Below are positions 46,633 through 55,590 of a stretch of 64,000 bases of DNA, piece by piece. The first letter of the stretch is position 1. Every line of letters begins with the position of its first letter. The notes below the pieces were generated by a model. It did not search any database. It was not told the origin of the DNA and worked only from the letters and a program-made list of their open reading frames with translations. The stretch is from Candidatus Streptomyces philanthi (GTDB lineage Bacteria; Actinomycetota; Actinomycetes; Streptomycetales; Streptomycetaceae): assembly GCA_018114805.1 (NCBI GenBank), contig CP073042.1:3844001-3908000 (forward strand), written 5' to 3'. Made by a program: the position numbers and the translations under genes.

Positions 46633-47595
46633 ATGTGTGAGCAGTGTGGTCCGGTCGACGGTGTGGAACGGGAAGCGGCGGGTCAGCGCCCCACGAGCCC
46701 CTCGCGCAGGGGGCTCGGCGCCGGCCTCGGAGTGGTCCTGACGGGCGCGGCCGGGCTCACGTCGCCGGGTCCCTCAAGAACGGCCAGTGGTGCAACCCCG
46801 CCCGTGGCCACTTCCCCAAGGGCGGGCACTACGGCGCCCCGCGCGGCGGCGGCCCGCACGCCGGCCAGGACGTCACCAACTCGATCGGCACGGCCGTCTA
46901 CGCCGCGGCGGCCGGCACCGTGATCCGGCGCGGCTCGGGCGTGCTCGGCGGGCGGAGCGGGAACGGCCTGGTCATCTCGCACGGCGGCGGCCGGTACACC
47001 TACTACGGGCATCTCAACAGGTTCCGCGTCGGCCTGAACGCGAAGGTCAGCGCCGGCCAGCGGATCGCCGACATGGGCGCGACCGGCAACGTGACCGGTC
47101 CGCACCTGCACTTTGAGGTGCACTCGAACGGCCTCGGCGGCATCACCAACCCCGTCAGCTACCTCGCCGCCCGTGGTGTGGACCTGGGCGGCGGCTGGCC
47201 GACCCTCGACCCGGGGGCCGGGGGCCGGGGGCGCGACCGTGCGGACCCTCCAGCACCTGCTGACGCAGCGCGGCCACAAGCTCGCCGCCGACGGCGCCTA
47301 CGGCTCGGTCTCCGTGCGCGCGGTCAAGAAGTTCCAGTCGGCCCGCAAGCTGGTGGCCGACGGCCAGGTCGGCCCGAAGACGTGGCCGCACCTGGTGTAC
47401 ACGCTGCGACAGGGCCACTCGGGCTCGCACGTGCGGGCCCTGCAGACGGCGCTGAACAAGCACAGCGCGGGCCTGGCCGCCGACGGTGGCTTCGGCTCGG
47501 TGACCCGCTCCGCGGTCCGCGCCTTCCAGGGCGCCAACCGGCTGGTCGTCGACAGCGAGGCGGGCCCGAAGACCTGGACGGGCCTCGTCGGCTGA
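46633..47595 (+). pseudogene. M23 metallopeptidase with two peptidoglycan-binding domains, frameshifted
   Basis: The start (MCEQCGPVDGVEREAAGQRP at 46633) is uncertain; a hydrophobic stretch GLGAGLGVVLTGAAGL may be the signal peptide. Near 46770 the frame changes to SLKNGQWCNPARGHFPKGGH. The LytM domain has the zinc motifs HAGQD (GGPHAGQDVTNSIG) and HLHFE (TGPHLHFEVHSNGL). In a triple GGGGGCC repeat near 47220 the frame changes again, to two PG-binding repeats: RTLQHLLTQRGHKLAADGAY and VRALQTALNKHSAGLAADGG, ending PKTWTGLVG. It would be a secreted D,D- or glycyl endopeptidase that cuts cell-wall peptides. Corrected length is about 320. Confidence 0.8.
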
Positions 47596-47778
47596 CGGCC
47601 GGTCAGACGCCGCGCCCGGCGGGAACCCCGCCGTGCGCCCGCGCCCTCGGCCGCCTCGCGAGGCCGCCGCATGAGGCCGCCCCGCCAGGCTGCCCCACGA
47701 GGCGGCCCCGTCAGGCCGGCCCACGAGGCCGACCGGTCGGGCCGCCCCGTCCGACAGCCGTGGGGGCTCGGCCCGGGG

Positions 47779-49176
47779 TCAGCTCGGTGCGGGCCGGCCG
47801 TTCCGGCCGCGGCTCCGGCGGGCGACGACGAGGGCGCCACCGAGGCCGGCCGCGGTCGCCAGGGTGAGCCCGAAGGCGGTGGCCGCGTCGGTCAGCCCGA
47901 CCGCGTCGGTGAGGTAGCCGGCGCCGACCGCGAGCAGGCCGGCCGGGGCGTAACCGCCGACGCTGAGCGCGGCGTTGGCCTCGGCGAGCCGATGGGTCGG
48001 GACGCTGGAATTGAGCAGGGACAGGCCGCCGAGCTGGCCCACGCCCTGGCCGGCCCCGGCGAGCACGGCCGCGGCGACCAGGGCCCAGACGGCCGCCGTG
48101 TGCACGGCGACGACCAGCGTCACCATGCCGAGCACGACGCTGACGGCCCCGCCGACCAGGATCGTGTGCCGGGAACGCCGCTGGACCGCGAACTGCACGC
48201 ACGTCGAGGCGAGGAACATCGCGAACGCCAGCGCGCCCGGCACGATCCGGCTGCCGCTGCCGAGCAGGTCGGTCAGGAGCGAGGGACCGAGCGAGAGCAC
48301 GAACGACATCGCCACGATGCCCGGCCCGAACACCGCGACGCCCAGCGCGAGGTGCCACCCACTGCCCCGTGGCACGCCCGGCACCCGCATCCAGACGACC
48401 CCGTCCGTGCCCTTGCCCTTGCCCCTGCCCCTGCTCCCGCTCCCGGCCGGCCCCGCCGAGGCGCGCCGTACCGGCGACGGCGACGGCCCCGCCGACGCAC
48501 GACGTACCGGCGACGGCGACGGCACCGGCATCCGCCAGACGACCAGCACGGCCGTGCCGAGCAGCGCCGCCTCCACGAGGAAGACGGTGACGGTCGGCGC
48601 GGGCAGTGTCTCGGACAGCACGCCCGACAGGAGGGGCCCGAGGCCGGCGCCGAAGACCATGGCGGCCGAGGCCAGCAGGGCGCCGAGCCGGCGCCGGTCG
48701 GGGCCGGCCACGTCGGTGACGGCGGCTATGCCGGCGGAGACGGCCGCCCCGACGGCCAGCCCCGTGAGCAGCCGCGCCACGATCAGTACGGCGACGTGGT
48801 GCGCGGTGGCGAACATGAGGCAGGCGGCCAGGGCGAGACCCAGCGCGGGCAGCAGCACCGGCCGGCGGCCGAACCGGTCGGACAGCACGCCGCAGCAGAG
48901 CAGCGACGCGAGCAGGCCGGCGATGTAACTGGCGAAGACGACGGTCAACGTGCCCCCAGAGAAGCCGAGTTCACGCTGCCACAGCACGTACAGCGGCATC
49001 GCCGCGTTCGACAGGGCGAAGACCGCCGTGACGGGCCAGGCCGCCAGCCACACCCACCACAGCGCCGCCGCCGCGCGCCCACCCGCCGGCCCTGCTACGA
49101 CGTCGGCGCGCCGGGGCCCGCCGTCCCGCACGCTCACCTCCGCCCCCGCCCCCGCGGCCGTACGCCGTGCCGACAT
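47779..49176 (-). CDS. MFS transporter, drug-efflux type
   Basis: The ATG at 49176 gives MSARRTAAGAGAEVSVRDGG; the first membrane segment is ALWWVWLAAWPVTAVFALSN, and 12 segments are visible. Motif A is GVLSDRFGRRPVLLPALGLA. A cytoplasmic loop of about 60 residues in the middle contains two 12-residue repeats (SPSPVRRASAGP) and a basic GSRGRGKGKG. The length is 465 residues. The frame is intact. It is divergent from an ArsR gene that should repress it. The substrate is unknown. Confidence 0.88.
   Translation of the reverse strand: MSARRTAAGAGAEVSVRDGGPRRADVVAGPAGGRAAAALWWVWLAAWPVTAVFALSNAAMPLYVLWQRELGFSGGTLTVVFASYIAGLLASLLCCGVLSDRFGRRPVLLPALGLALAACLMFATAHHVAVLIVARLLTGLAVGAAVSAGIAAVTDVAGPDRRRLGALLASAAMVFGAGLGPLLSGVLSETLPAPTVTVFLVEAALLGTAVLVVWRMPVPSPSPVRRASAGPSPSPVRRASAGPAGSGSRGRGKGKGTDGVVWMRVPGVPRGSGWHLALGVAVFGPGIVAMSFVLSLGPSLLTDLLGSGSRIVPGALAFAMFLASTCVQFAVQRRSRHTILVGGAVSVVLGMVTLVVAVHTAAVWALVAAAVLAGAGQGVGQLGGLSLLNSSVPTHRLAEANAALSVGGYAPAGLLAVGAGYLTDAVGLTDAATAFGLTLATAAGLGGALVVARRSRGRNGRPAPS
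48451..48522. repeat. two 36-bp in-frame repeats in MFS loop
   Basis: The units 48451-48486 and 48487-48522 differ by a few bases only and encode the SPSPVRRASAGP repeat in the central loop of the MFS protein. Confidence 0.85.
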
Positions 49177-49197
49177 GCCCGCCCCCTTCGCCGTTCT

Positions 49198-49245
49198 AGT
49201 ACGAGTTGAGTCGAACTTAGCATGCAGTACGATTGAACTCGTACT
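49198..49245. promoter_or_regulatory. ArsR operator region between MFS and arsR-like genes
   Basis: AGTACGAGTT (49198-49207) and AACTCGTACT (49236-49245) are exact inverted repeats; GTCGAACTT and GATTGAACT form a further weaker pair inside. The 147-bp divergent region is otherwise gene-free, and this is the place for autorepression by the ArsR protein. Confidence 0.7.
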
Positions 49246-49323
49246 GAGTCCGTGCGGAAGCGAGGCCGTCCGTACGATCCGTACCGTCCGTACTGAGGCG
49301 ATTCGAGTGACGGGAGGCGGCCC

Positions 49324-49707
49324 ATGCCGTCGAGTGCGCACACCATCTCGGCCGTCCGGGAACTGCCCGAACCCGCCGACCTGCCCGCTCCGCTGCCGGA
49401 GCCGGCCCCGGCGGAACTGCGCCTGGAGACGGTGCTCGGCGCCCTGAGCGACCCGCTGCGCCTGTTCATCGTGCACAAGCTGCTGCTGGAGTCGGAGCGG
49501 TTCGACCACCCCTGCTCCTGGCTGGGCATCGACCGGCCGAAGTCGTCGCTCACCCATCACTACAAGGCGCTGCGCGAGGCGGGCCTCATCCGGCAGCGCC
49601 AGTACGGCCTGGAGCGGCGCAGCCACGTCCGCGTCGTCGACCTGAACGACCGCTTCCCCGGCCTGCTCGACCTCGTCGCCGCCTGGGAGCCGCCGGCCGC
49701 CCCCTGA
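49324..49707 (+). CDS. ArsR-family winged-helix regulator
   Basis: A 127-residue protein: MPSSAHTISAVRELPEPADL, then a winged helix LRLETVLGALSDPLRLFIVH with KLLLESERFDHPCSW and the recognition helix KSSLTHHYKALREAGLIRQR. QYGLERRSHVRVVDLNDRFP is the wing and dimer part. Only one cysteine is present (HPCSW), so it is not a classic metal sensor; related ArsR proteins in Streptomyces repress neighbouring MFS pumps. The ATG at 49324 has GGGAGG upstream. Confidence 0.88.
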   Translation: MPSSAHTISAVRELPEPADLPAPLPEPAPAELRLETVLGALSDPLRLFIVHKLLLESERFDHPCSWLGIDRPKSSLTHHYKALREAGLIRQRQYGLERRSHVRVVDLNDRFPGLLDLVAAWEPPAAP

Positions 49708-49852
49708 GGGCGGCGGCTGAACGGCCGCGGGCAAGGGAAACGGCCCCGTCGGCGCGCTGGTGGTCCAGCGTCCGGCGGGGTGTGCCGGCCGGAGGTGTCG
49801 GCCCGAGGGCCGCCGTGTCCGGCCGCGTGTCGCGTGGTGCGGTCGGGCAGGG

Positions 49853-50275
49853 TCAGCCCACGGCCTTGCCCTGGTCGGTGGCCTGCTTGGCCCGGAAGAA
49901 GTCCTTGCACAGCGGCGCGGTACCGGCCGGGTTCTTGGTGAACTCGGCGGTGATCCACTGCTCCTTGCCGCGGATCTTGTACCAGTACGTGCTGTCCTGG
50001 ACCTGCTGGGCGCGGACCTTGCAGTCCACGCCGACGACCGTGCTGTTCGTGAGGTTGCCCACGTCCGTGGCGTCCTCGCTCGGGTACATCCGGACGTTGA
50101 GCGGCTTCGAGCTGCGGGTGTCGACGGTCACGTGCGGCTTGGCCGGGGCCGCGGCCCGCGTCGTGTCGGCGGCCTGCGCGGAGGCCGTGCCGAGCGCCAG
50201 CGCCGCACCGTCCGCCGCCACGCCGAGGGCCAGGGTCGCCGCCGTCACGCGGGCGCGGCGCGTCCTTGCTGCCAT
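49853..50275 (-). CDS. secreted SH3-domain protein
   Basis: The ATG at 50275 is nine bases after AAGGAG; the ATG three codons earlier directly abuts it and is unlikely. A signal peptide (MAARTRRARVTAATLALGVA to ASAQA, about residue 34) precedes a bacterial SH3-like domain: HVTVDTRSSKPLNVRMYPSE, DVGNLTNSTVVGVDCKVRAQ, STYWYKIRGKEQWITAEFTK. Two cysteines (VDCKV and PLCKD) may form a disulfide. SH3b domains bind cell wall. The length is 140 residues. An unusually AT-rich stretch (50368-50408) lies upstream. Confidence 0.82.
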   Translation of the reverse strand: MAARTRRARVTAATLALGVAADGAALALGTASAQAADTTRAAAPAKPHVTVDTRSSKPLNVRMYPSEDATDVGNLTNSTVVGVDCKVRAQQVQDSTYWYKIRGKEQWITAEFTKNPAGTAPLCKDFFRAKQATDQGKAVG

Positions 50276-50497
50276 GTCACTCATCTCCTTGCGTCGTCAC
50301 GCCAGGCGACTGCCGGGGCGTGAGAGTCGGGACTACATAAGCGAGGACGCGGCACTCCGGGCGAAAGGTTAGTATATGTCAGAATTTTTTACCATTTTTC
50401 TTTCCCGGATCGGATGCGACCGAGAACGACAACGGCGAGGGCCGACCCATGCCGCCGGTCCGCGCCGCCGGCGCGCTCCGGGGCCGTTGGGCGCGGC

Positions 50498-51173
50498 TCA
50501 GGGGCCACGTGCGATCCACTCCTCCAGGTGCGGTGCCTCGGCGCCGATCGTCGTGGAGTCGCCGTGCCCGGTACGCACCACCGTCTCGGCCGGCAGGGTC
50601 AGCAGCCGGTCGCGGATCGAGTCGATGATCGTCGGGAACGAGGAGTACGAGCGCCCGGTGGCGCCGGGCCCGCCCTGGAACAGCGTGTCACCCGAGAACA
50701 GCGTGCCCACACCCGAGAGCCCGCCCTCGTCCGGCGCACCGGCCGTCAGCGTCGGCGCGTACAGGCACACCGCGCCGGGGGAGTGCCCGGGGGTGTGCAG
50801 CACCCGCAACTCGGTGTCGGCGACGGTGAGCACGTCACCCTCCACGAGCCGCCCGTCCGGCGCCCGGTGCGGGTGCCGCATCCGCCACAGCGCCTCGTCC
50901 TCCGGGTGCAACAGGATGGGCGCCCCGGTGGCGTCGGCGACCTCGGGGGCCGCATCGATGTGGTCGTCGTGGCCGTGCGTGCACAGGATGCCGAGCAGCC
51001 GCCGGTCGCCGACGGCCTCGATGATGGCCCGCGCGTCGTGCGCGGCGTCTGATGACGTACACCTCGCGGTCGTCGCCGACCAGCCAGACGTTGTTGTCCA
51101 CCTCCCACGTCCCGCCGTCGAGCGAGAACGTCCCGGAGGTGACCAGGTGGTCGATGCGCGCCTCGCCGGTCAC
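50498..51173 (-). pseudogene. metallo-beta-lactamase-fold hydrolase, frameshifted
   Basis: The GTG at 51173 overlaps the stop of the upstream dehydrogenase gene (GTGA), so the two are coupled. SGTFSLDGGTWEVDNNVWLV starts the fold; after VYVI, near 51047, the frame changes. The next frame holds the zinc motif GILCTHGHDDHIDAAPEVAD (HxHxDH), VLHTPGHSPGAVCLYAPTLT and TLFSGDTLFQGGPGATGRSY. The corrected length is about 224. In mycothiol-using actinobacteria this gene follows the formaldehyde dehydrogenase and is thought to hydrolyse S-formylmycothiol. One indel is the only fault. Confidence 0.82.
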
Positions 51174-52267
51174 AGGATCACCACCGAACGCAGCACCTCG
51201 CCGCGGTGCATCTTGGCGAATGCCTCCTCGATGTCGTCCAGCGCGATCGTCTCGCTGACGAACGCGTCGAGGTCCAGCCGCCCCTGCTGGTACAGGTCGA
51301 TGAGCATCGGGAAGTCGCGCGAGGGCAGGCAGTCGCCGTACCAGGACGATTTGAGCGCCCCGCCGCGTCCGAACACGTCGAGCAGCGGCAGCTCCAGCTT
51401 CATCTCCGGCGTCGGCACGCCGACCAGGACGACGGTGCCGGCCAGGTCGCGGGCATAGAACGCCTGCTGGTACGTCTCTGGGCGGCCGACCGCCTCGATG
51501 ACGACGTCGGCGCCGTTGCCGTCGGTCAGCCCGCGCACGGCCTCGACCACGTCCGTGGTGCGCCCGTTGACTGTGTGCGTGGCGCCGAGTCCGCGCGCCT
51601 GCTCCAGCTTGCGGTCGTCCAGGTCCACCGCGATGATCCTGGCGGCCCCGGTCAACCGGGCGCCCGCGACCGCGGCGATGCCCACGCCGCCGCAGCCGAT
51701 GACGGCGACGGAGTCGCCGCGGCCCACGTTGCCGGTGTTGATGGCGGCGCCGATGCCGGCCATCACGCCGCAGCCGAGCAGGCCGGCCGCGGCCGGCGAG
51801 GCGGCCGGGTCCACCTTGGTGCACTCGCCGGCGGCCACCAGCGTCTTCTCCGCGAACGCCCCGATGCCCAGCGCCGGCGTCAGCTCGGCGCCGGCCGACA
51901 GGCCGTCGGCGAGGGTCATCTTCTGGGTGGCGTTGTGGGTCGCGAAGCAGTACCACGGGCGGCCCCGCTTGCACGCCCGACACTGGCCGCACACCGCGCG
52001 CCAGTTCAGGATGACGAAGTCGCCGGGCGCCGCGTCGCTCACACCGTCGCCGACTGACTCCACGACGCCCGCCGCCTCGTGCCCGAGCAGGAACGGGAAG
52101 TCGTCGTTGATGCCGCCCTCACGGTAGCGCAGGTCGGTGTGGCACACGCCGCACGCCTGGACCCGTACGACCGCCTCGCCCGGACCCGGGTCGGGCACCA
52201 CGATGGTCTCCACTCGGACCGGCTGCCCCTTGCCCAGGGCCACCACGCCACGCACCTGCTGTGCCAT
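51170..52267 (-). CDS. mscR: S-(hydroxymethyl)mycothiol dehydrogenase (MscR-type)
   Basis: A zinc-dependent class III-like alcohol dehydrogenase that oxidises the formaldehyde-mycothiol adduct with NAD and can also act as nitrosomycothiol reductase. Catalytic zinc ligands are in CGVCHTDLRYREG (Cys42) and LGHEAAG (His63); the structural zinc cysteines are 93, 96, 99 and 107 (CGQCRACKRGRPWYC). The NAD fold is VAVIGCGGVGIAAVAGARLT. KSSWYGDCLPSRDFPMLIDL and the C-terminus are typical. The length is 365 residues. The ATG at 52267 starts MAQQVRGVVALGKG. It forms an operon with the hydrolase that follows; mshA at 5 kb makes the cofactor. Confidence 0.92.
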   Translation of the reverse strand: MAQQVRGVVALGKGQPVRVETIVVPDPGPGEAVVRVQACGVCHTDLRYREGGINDDFPFLLGHEAAGVVESVGDGVSDAAPGDFVILNWRAVCGQCRACKRGRPWYCFATHNATQKMTLADGLSAGAELTPALGIGAFAEKTLVAAGECTKVDPAASPAAAGLLGCGVMAGIGAAINTGNVGRGDSVAVIGCGGVGIAAVAGARLTGAARIIAVDLDDRKLEQARGLGATHTVNGRTTDVVEAVRGLTDGNGADVVIEAVGRPETYQQAFYARDLAGTVVLVGVPTPEMKLELPLLDVFGRGGALKSSWYGDCLPSRDFPMLIDLYQQGRLDLDAFVSETIALDDIEEAFAKMHRGEVLRSVVIL

Positions 52268-52578
52268 GCGAGCTACCTCTCTCTACGGTTCGCGCCCCGC
52301 GGTTCCACCTCCGCGCACCGCGCGGCCCCCACTCTCGTACGCCACGCCCCGACCGTCCAACCGACGCGGCCCACGCCGCGACGTGCGTCGTCGGCGAACC
52401 GGCCCGGCGCACGGGCGCCACACCGCGCTACCCCGAGCCCGCGCGACAGCGACGGTGGGGGACCACACGAGGCCGCCCGCGACCGCACGGGAATCCGTAC
52501 GAGAACAGACGAGAACCGACGAGAAAAGGCGAGAACATACGAGACACGGGAGGAGGAAGGGATCGGGGGAAGGGGAGG
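52268..52578. other. gene-free region upstream of mscR
   Basis: There is no gene. An A/G-rich stretch (52495-52575) with four short GAGAA(C/A) repeats lies at its right end, after the stop of the next minus-strand gene. Confidence 0.4.
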
Positions 52579-52950
52579 TCAGCGGGCGTAGGCGGTGTCC
52601 TCGTCGTAGGCCGGTTCGTCCGCCGCGTCGGCGGTCAAACGCTCGCCCCGGCACGCGGCGATCCGTAGGGCCTTCTCGGACGAGAGCACCAGTTCGCTCA
52701 GCGCGCACCGGAGCTGGTCCTCCGACGCCGTGCCGTGCAGGGTGGCCCGGGCGTGCTCGGTCACCGACGCCGCGTGGTCGAGAGCACCGTCCTCCATGCT
52801 CTGCATGAGGTTGGCCAGGGGCTGTCCGCGGCCTCGCTGGCCACGTAACACGAGTCGCCGTGCGGCCCCACGTACCGCTTGGGGTGCTGCCACGCGGTGT
52901 GCCGTAACAGGGGCCGCCACACCCTGATTCCACTCGCGTTCCTGGCTCAC
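52579..52950 (-). CDS. unknown protein with probable compensated double frameshift
   Basis: The open frame from the GTG at 52950 (MSQEREWNQG to DEPAYDEDTAYAR) is uninterrupted at 123 residues. Between about 52920 and 52825, however, its codons often end in A or T, while another frame there has almost only G/C third positions and reads WRPLLRHTAWQHPKRYVGPH-GDSCYVASEAAD, more protein-like. I infer two indels that cancel. The second half (NLMQSMEDGALDHAASVTEH, QLRCALSELVLSSEKALRIA) is coding in the listed frame. The middle frame contains a rare TTA codon. The start overlaps the MarR stop (GTGA). The family is not recognised. Confidence 0.55.
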   Translation of the reverse strand: MSQEREWNQGVAAPVTAHRVAAPQAVRGAARRLVLRGQRGRGQPLANLMQSMEDGALDHAASVTEHARATLHGTASEDQLRCALSELVLSSEKALRIAACRGERLTADAADEPAYDEDTAYAR

Positions 52951-53717
52951 CTGACGTGTTCCTTCTCCTGTGGGGGCAACTGTGCGGAAACTGGGGAAAA
53001 TCCGCGTACCTCAGGGCGGTTGCCCCAGCCTTGGCCACGACCGTGACCGCTAGCGCGGCCACTCTCGCATTGGGGCGCGCGCGCCACCAGGGGGCTGCGT
53101 GTTGTCCGCGTGCCCGCCTCGTCGCGCTCTGTGGCCGACGCGCCGTGGGCGATACGGAGAGCCACCGCGCGGCTCGTGCCGTCGACGGCGCCACCGCTGC
53201 GGCGGAACGGGTGCGAGCCGGTGGGCTCAGGCGCCGCCGGGCCCGGCGGGGTGTCGAGGTGCGCGTTGACGCGGCCGAGCAGGGCGAAGAGTTGCCTGCG
53301 TTCGTCGTGGTCAAGCGGGGCCATGACGTGCTCGTTGACGTCGGCGAGGACGCGGTCGAGTTCGGCGAGCCGGCGCTCGCCGCTGTCGGTGAGGGTGATG
53401 ACGTTGCGGCGCCTGTCGACCGGATCGGGGGCGCGGCGCACCCAGCCGCCGTCCGCGAGGTCGTTGAGGACGGCGACGAGGTCGCTCTTGTAGATCCGGG
53501 TTCGGTCGGAGAGGGCCGCCTGGCTCGCCGGCCCGAACTCGGCGAGCGCGGCGAGCGCCACGAAGTGGTCCTTGCGGGCCCCCACCGCGCCGAGCGCGTT
53601 GCCCGCCACCCGCCGCAGTTGCACGGCGGTCATCCCGACCAAACGCGAGAGTTGGCCCTTGAGTCGCTCGGGAGTCTCCTTGCCGCGGTCGAAGCGCAGC
53701 TCGTCGCCGGTCTCCAT
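52947..53717 (-). CDS. MarR-family regulator with an extra C-terminal tail
   Basis: The ATG at 53717 gives METGDELRFDRGKETPERLK. The winged helix is DHFVALAALAEFGPASQAAL-SDRTRIYKSDLVAVLNDLAD, and the wing is RRAPDPVDRRRNVITLTDSG, typical MarR. The normal domain ends near residue 155 (FALLGRVNAHLDTPPGPA). The remaining 100 residues (RIAHGASATERDEAGT, then REVRGFSP-like sequence) have no MarR counterpart and may be read-through caused by loss of the real stop. It is divergent from the SnoaL-like remnant, with two operator-like palindromes between. Confidence 0.82.
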   Translation of the reverse strand: METGDELRFDRGKETPERLKGQLSRLVGMTAVQLRRVAGNALGAVGARKDHFVALAALAEFGPASQAALSDRTRIYKSDLVAVLNDLADGGWVRRAPDPVDRRRNVITLTDSGERRLAELDRVLADVNEHVMAPLDHDERRQLFALLGRVNAHLDTPPGPAAPEPTGSHPFRRSGGAVDGTSRAVALRIAHGASATERDEAGTRTTRSPLVARAPQCESGRASGHGRGQGWGNRPEVRGFSPVSAQLPPQEKEHVR

Positions 53718-53738
53718 GCTGACAGCCTAGCTGTTTGT

Positions 53739-53797
53739 GTTAGTACCCCTAACGGTATACGTTCATGAGGAACCAAACGTTAGTGAAACTAACCGTT
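53739..53797. promoter_or_regulatory. two MarR-type palindromes
   Basis: GTTAG-TACCC-CTAAC (53739-53753) and TTAGT-GAA-ACTAA (53780-53792), the latter within AAACGTTAGTGAAACTAACC, share the TTAG/CTAA half-site. They lie between marR and the divergent gene, as expected for autorepression. Confidence 0.7.
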
Positions 53798-53808
53798 TGA
53801 GAGGCCTC

Positions 53809-54010
53809 ATGACCGGAACCGAAACCCTGCTCCGTGAACTCGCCGACCGCGCCGAGCTGTCCGACCTGGTCGCCCGCCACAGGCTGTGGATCGACGAGTG
53901 CCGCTACGACGAGACCGACCGTCTCTTCACCCACGACGTCGTGGTCACCTCGCTCCGTGGCGAGGCCCACGGCATTGAGCAACTCGTCGACCTCGTCCGC
54001 GCAGGCCACG
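53809..54010 (+). pseudogene. SnoaL-like (NTF2 fold) protein, 3' end lost
   Basis: The ATG at 53809 gives MTGTETLLRELADRAELSDL, VARHRLWIDECRYDETDRLF and THDVVVTSLRGEAHGIEQLV, the first two thirds of a SnoaL-like domain. After VDLVRAGHD, near 54005, the sequence runs into the complement of an acetyltransferase gene; the rest of the domain is missing. The frame stays open to 54828, but that part is antisense. The intact gene would be about 150 residues and under MarR control. Confidence 0.75.
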
Positions 54011-54660
54011 ACGGCGCCGCCTCGCTCCAGCACCCACAGGTCGCTCGCGTCGTGCCCGAGCAGCCATCGCCAGCGCGGCGCCGAGTGCGGCACCGCCACG
54101 TCGAAGGGGGCCTGGGCCGCGTCCTGGAGGGCGGCGAGCGCGGGAACGTCGTCGGGCCGCGCGGCGCGGAGCGCGGGCGTGCCGTCGCCAGGCGGCGGGA
54201 CGGTGACGGCGAGCACGGGCGGGATGTCGATGGCCTACTCGTAGCCGAACAGCCTGTAGAAGTACGGGATGCCGATCATCACCTGGATGACGTGCCCCCG
54301 CGCGGCCGAGCGCTCGTGCGCCCACCCTATGAGCGCCCGTACGAGACCGCGCCCCTCGTACGCCCGGTCGGTGGCGACCAACTCCACCTGCCCGGCCGGC
54401 AGTCGTACGTCCCCGACCCGGACCTCCTCGTCGAGCAGCGTGGCCGTCGACACGACCCGGTCGCCGTCCACCACCACCGCACACGCGGCCCAGCCGGCCT
54501 CGGGATCGGTGACCACCAACCGGTGATCGAGCGCGTCCTCCTCCGCGCCGCGCGCGGCGAGCAGCGCACCGATCTGCTCCAGGTCACCGGGGCACGCCTC
54601 GCGCAGGACGAGTCCACCGGCCAGTTCGCGGGGCGCGCACGCGGCGCGGGTCGTGTTCAC
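54000..54660 (-). pseudogene. GNAT acetyltransferase, TAG inside and 3' end lost
   Basis: The likely GTG at 54660 gives VNTTRAACAPRELAGGLVLR (a longer start at 54696 is possible). The GNAT core is RLPAGQVELVATDRAYEGRG, the acetyl-CoA loop (Q/R)xxGxG-like in RAYEGRGLVRALIGWAHERS. After FYRLFGYE a TAG (54237-54235) stands where tyrosine is expected. The same frame continues AIDIPPVLAVTVPPPGDGTP and FDVAVPHSAPRWRWLLGHDA to VLERGGAVVACA near 54005, then meets the tail of the SnoaL-like gene. Eis-like two-domain acetyltransferases have this layout; the C-terminal part is missing. Confidence 0.75.
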
Positions 54661-54900
54661 GGCGGGACTATGACATCCGGGGCTGCTGCCGTCCACGGGG
54701 TTTTCGCAGGTGGACGCCCGGGCCGCCTCACCACGTACGGAGGTACAGATGACCGCACGAGAGACGTCCGCGCGCCCTCAGCGGGGCCACGGCGACGTGC
54801 CCGCCGGTTTATGCGCATACGTGACTAGCGGCGCGACGGCCTTGTGGAGCGGGCGCTACGCTCCGTAACTTGCTGACGACGCAAGACCGAAGGGGGCTCA

Positions 54901-55096
54901 GTGGAACTGACAGAGGGTTGCGGGCGAAGATCCGGACTGCGACAGCGGCGACTGCGCCAACGTCTTCAGGACCGACCAGCCCGACACCATCGCCATTCAG
55001 GGGTACCTGACCGACCTCCCCACGCCCGACGGGGAGGCCGTCGTCACGATTCCCGAACGCGTCCTGAGGGAGGCCGCACGTGCTCTTGGATGGTGA
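54901..55096 (+). pseudogene. small upstream gene of the DUF6879 cluster, frameshifted
   Basis: The GTG at 54901 follows AGGGGG and starts VELTEG. The frame is lost almost at once (near 54915). The high-GC3 frame then reads DPDCDSGDCANVFRTDQPDT, IAIQGYLTDLPTPDGEAVVT and IPERVLREAARALGW, ending with TGA at 55094-55096. This is a known small Streptomyces type encoded before DUF6879 genes, with two cysteines (CDSGDC). The end overlaps the next start by 17 bases. The function is unknown. Confidence 0.65.
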
Positions 55097-55590
55097 CGCC
55101 TGGCAGACGTACTTCCGGGACTTCCAACGCTCCGCCTGGCGCTTCGAGGTACAGCCGAGGTACACGATGCCCGCGGAGGCCGAGAGCCTGGCCCGCTTCC
55201 TGCGGGGTGAGCCCAAACCCGAGGACCACAACGCCGCTTGGCACGCGACCCTCGGGAGGGCGCGAGAGGCAGGCAAGACGATCGGTCGGGTACGGGTCGT
55301 GCGCCGGCCGCTCACGGACTACCAGCGCTACCAGTTCGCCTGGGGGCATCCCCGGCAACATCGAGGCCGGGGAGGACATCCGCGTCCTCGACCTGACCGA
55401 CAGCGACATGCGCCTTCCGGAGCAGGACTTCTGGCTCTTCGACGAGTCCACCGTTGTGGACCTGAACTACCGTCCTGACGGCACGCAGATCAACCGCGAA
55501 CTGATCGAAGATCCTGACCTGAGCATATACCTCGCCTGGCGGGACCGAGCACGGGAAAGCGCTGTCCCGTTCAGTGCCTATCGAACCTAA
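55080..55590 (+). pseudogene. DUF6879-family protein, frameshifted in a G run
   Basis: The GTG at 55080 gives VLLDGDAWQTYFRDFQRSAW, EVQPRYTMPAEAESLARFLR and RVRVVRRPLTDYQRYQFAWG. At 55342 a run of five G replaces the expected four; in the other frame the family's IPGNIEAGEDIRVLDLTDSD and PEQDFWLFDESTVVDLNYRP follow, ending SAVPFSAYRT at 55590. Corrected length is about 169, normal. DUF6879 genes sit beside Scr1-type XRE regulators in many Streptomyces, as here. The function is unknown. Confidence 0.82.

Noticed and set aside
48451..48522. CRISPR-like pair of 36-bp repeats
   Set aside because: They are adjacent, in frame, and encode a Pro/Ser/Arg loop of an MFS protein.
53809..54828. A 340-residue plus-strand protein from the SnoaL-like start
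   Set aside because: After about 66 codons it is antisense to the acetyltransferase gene; the open frame is accidental.
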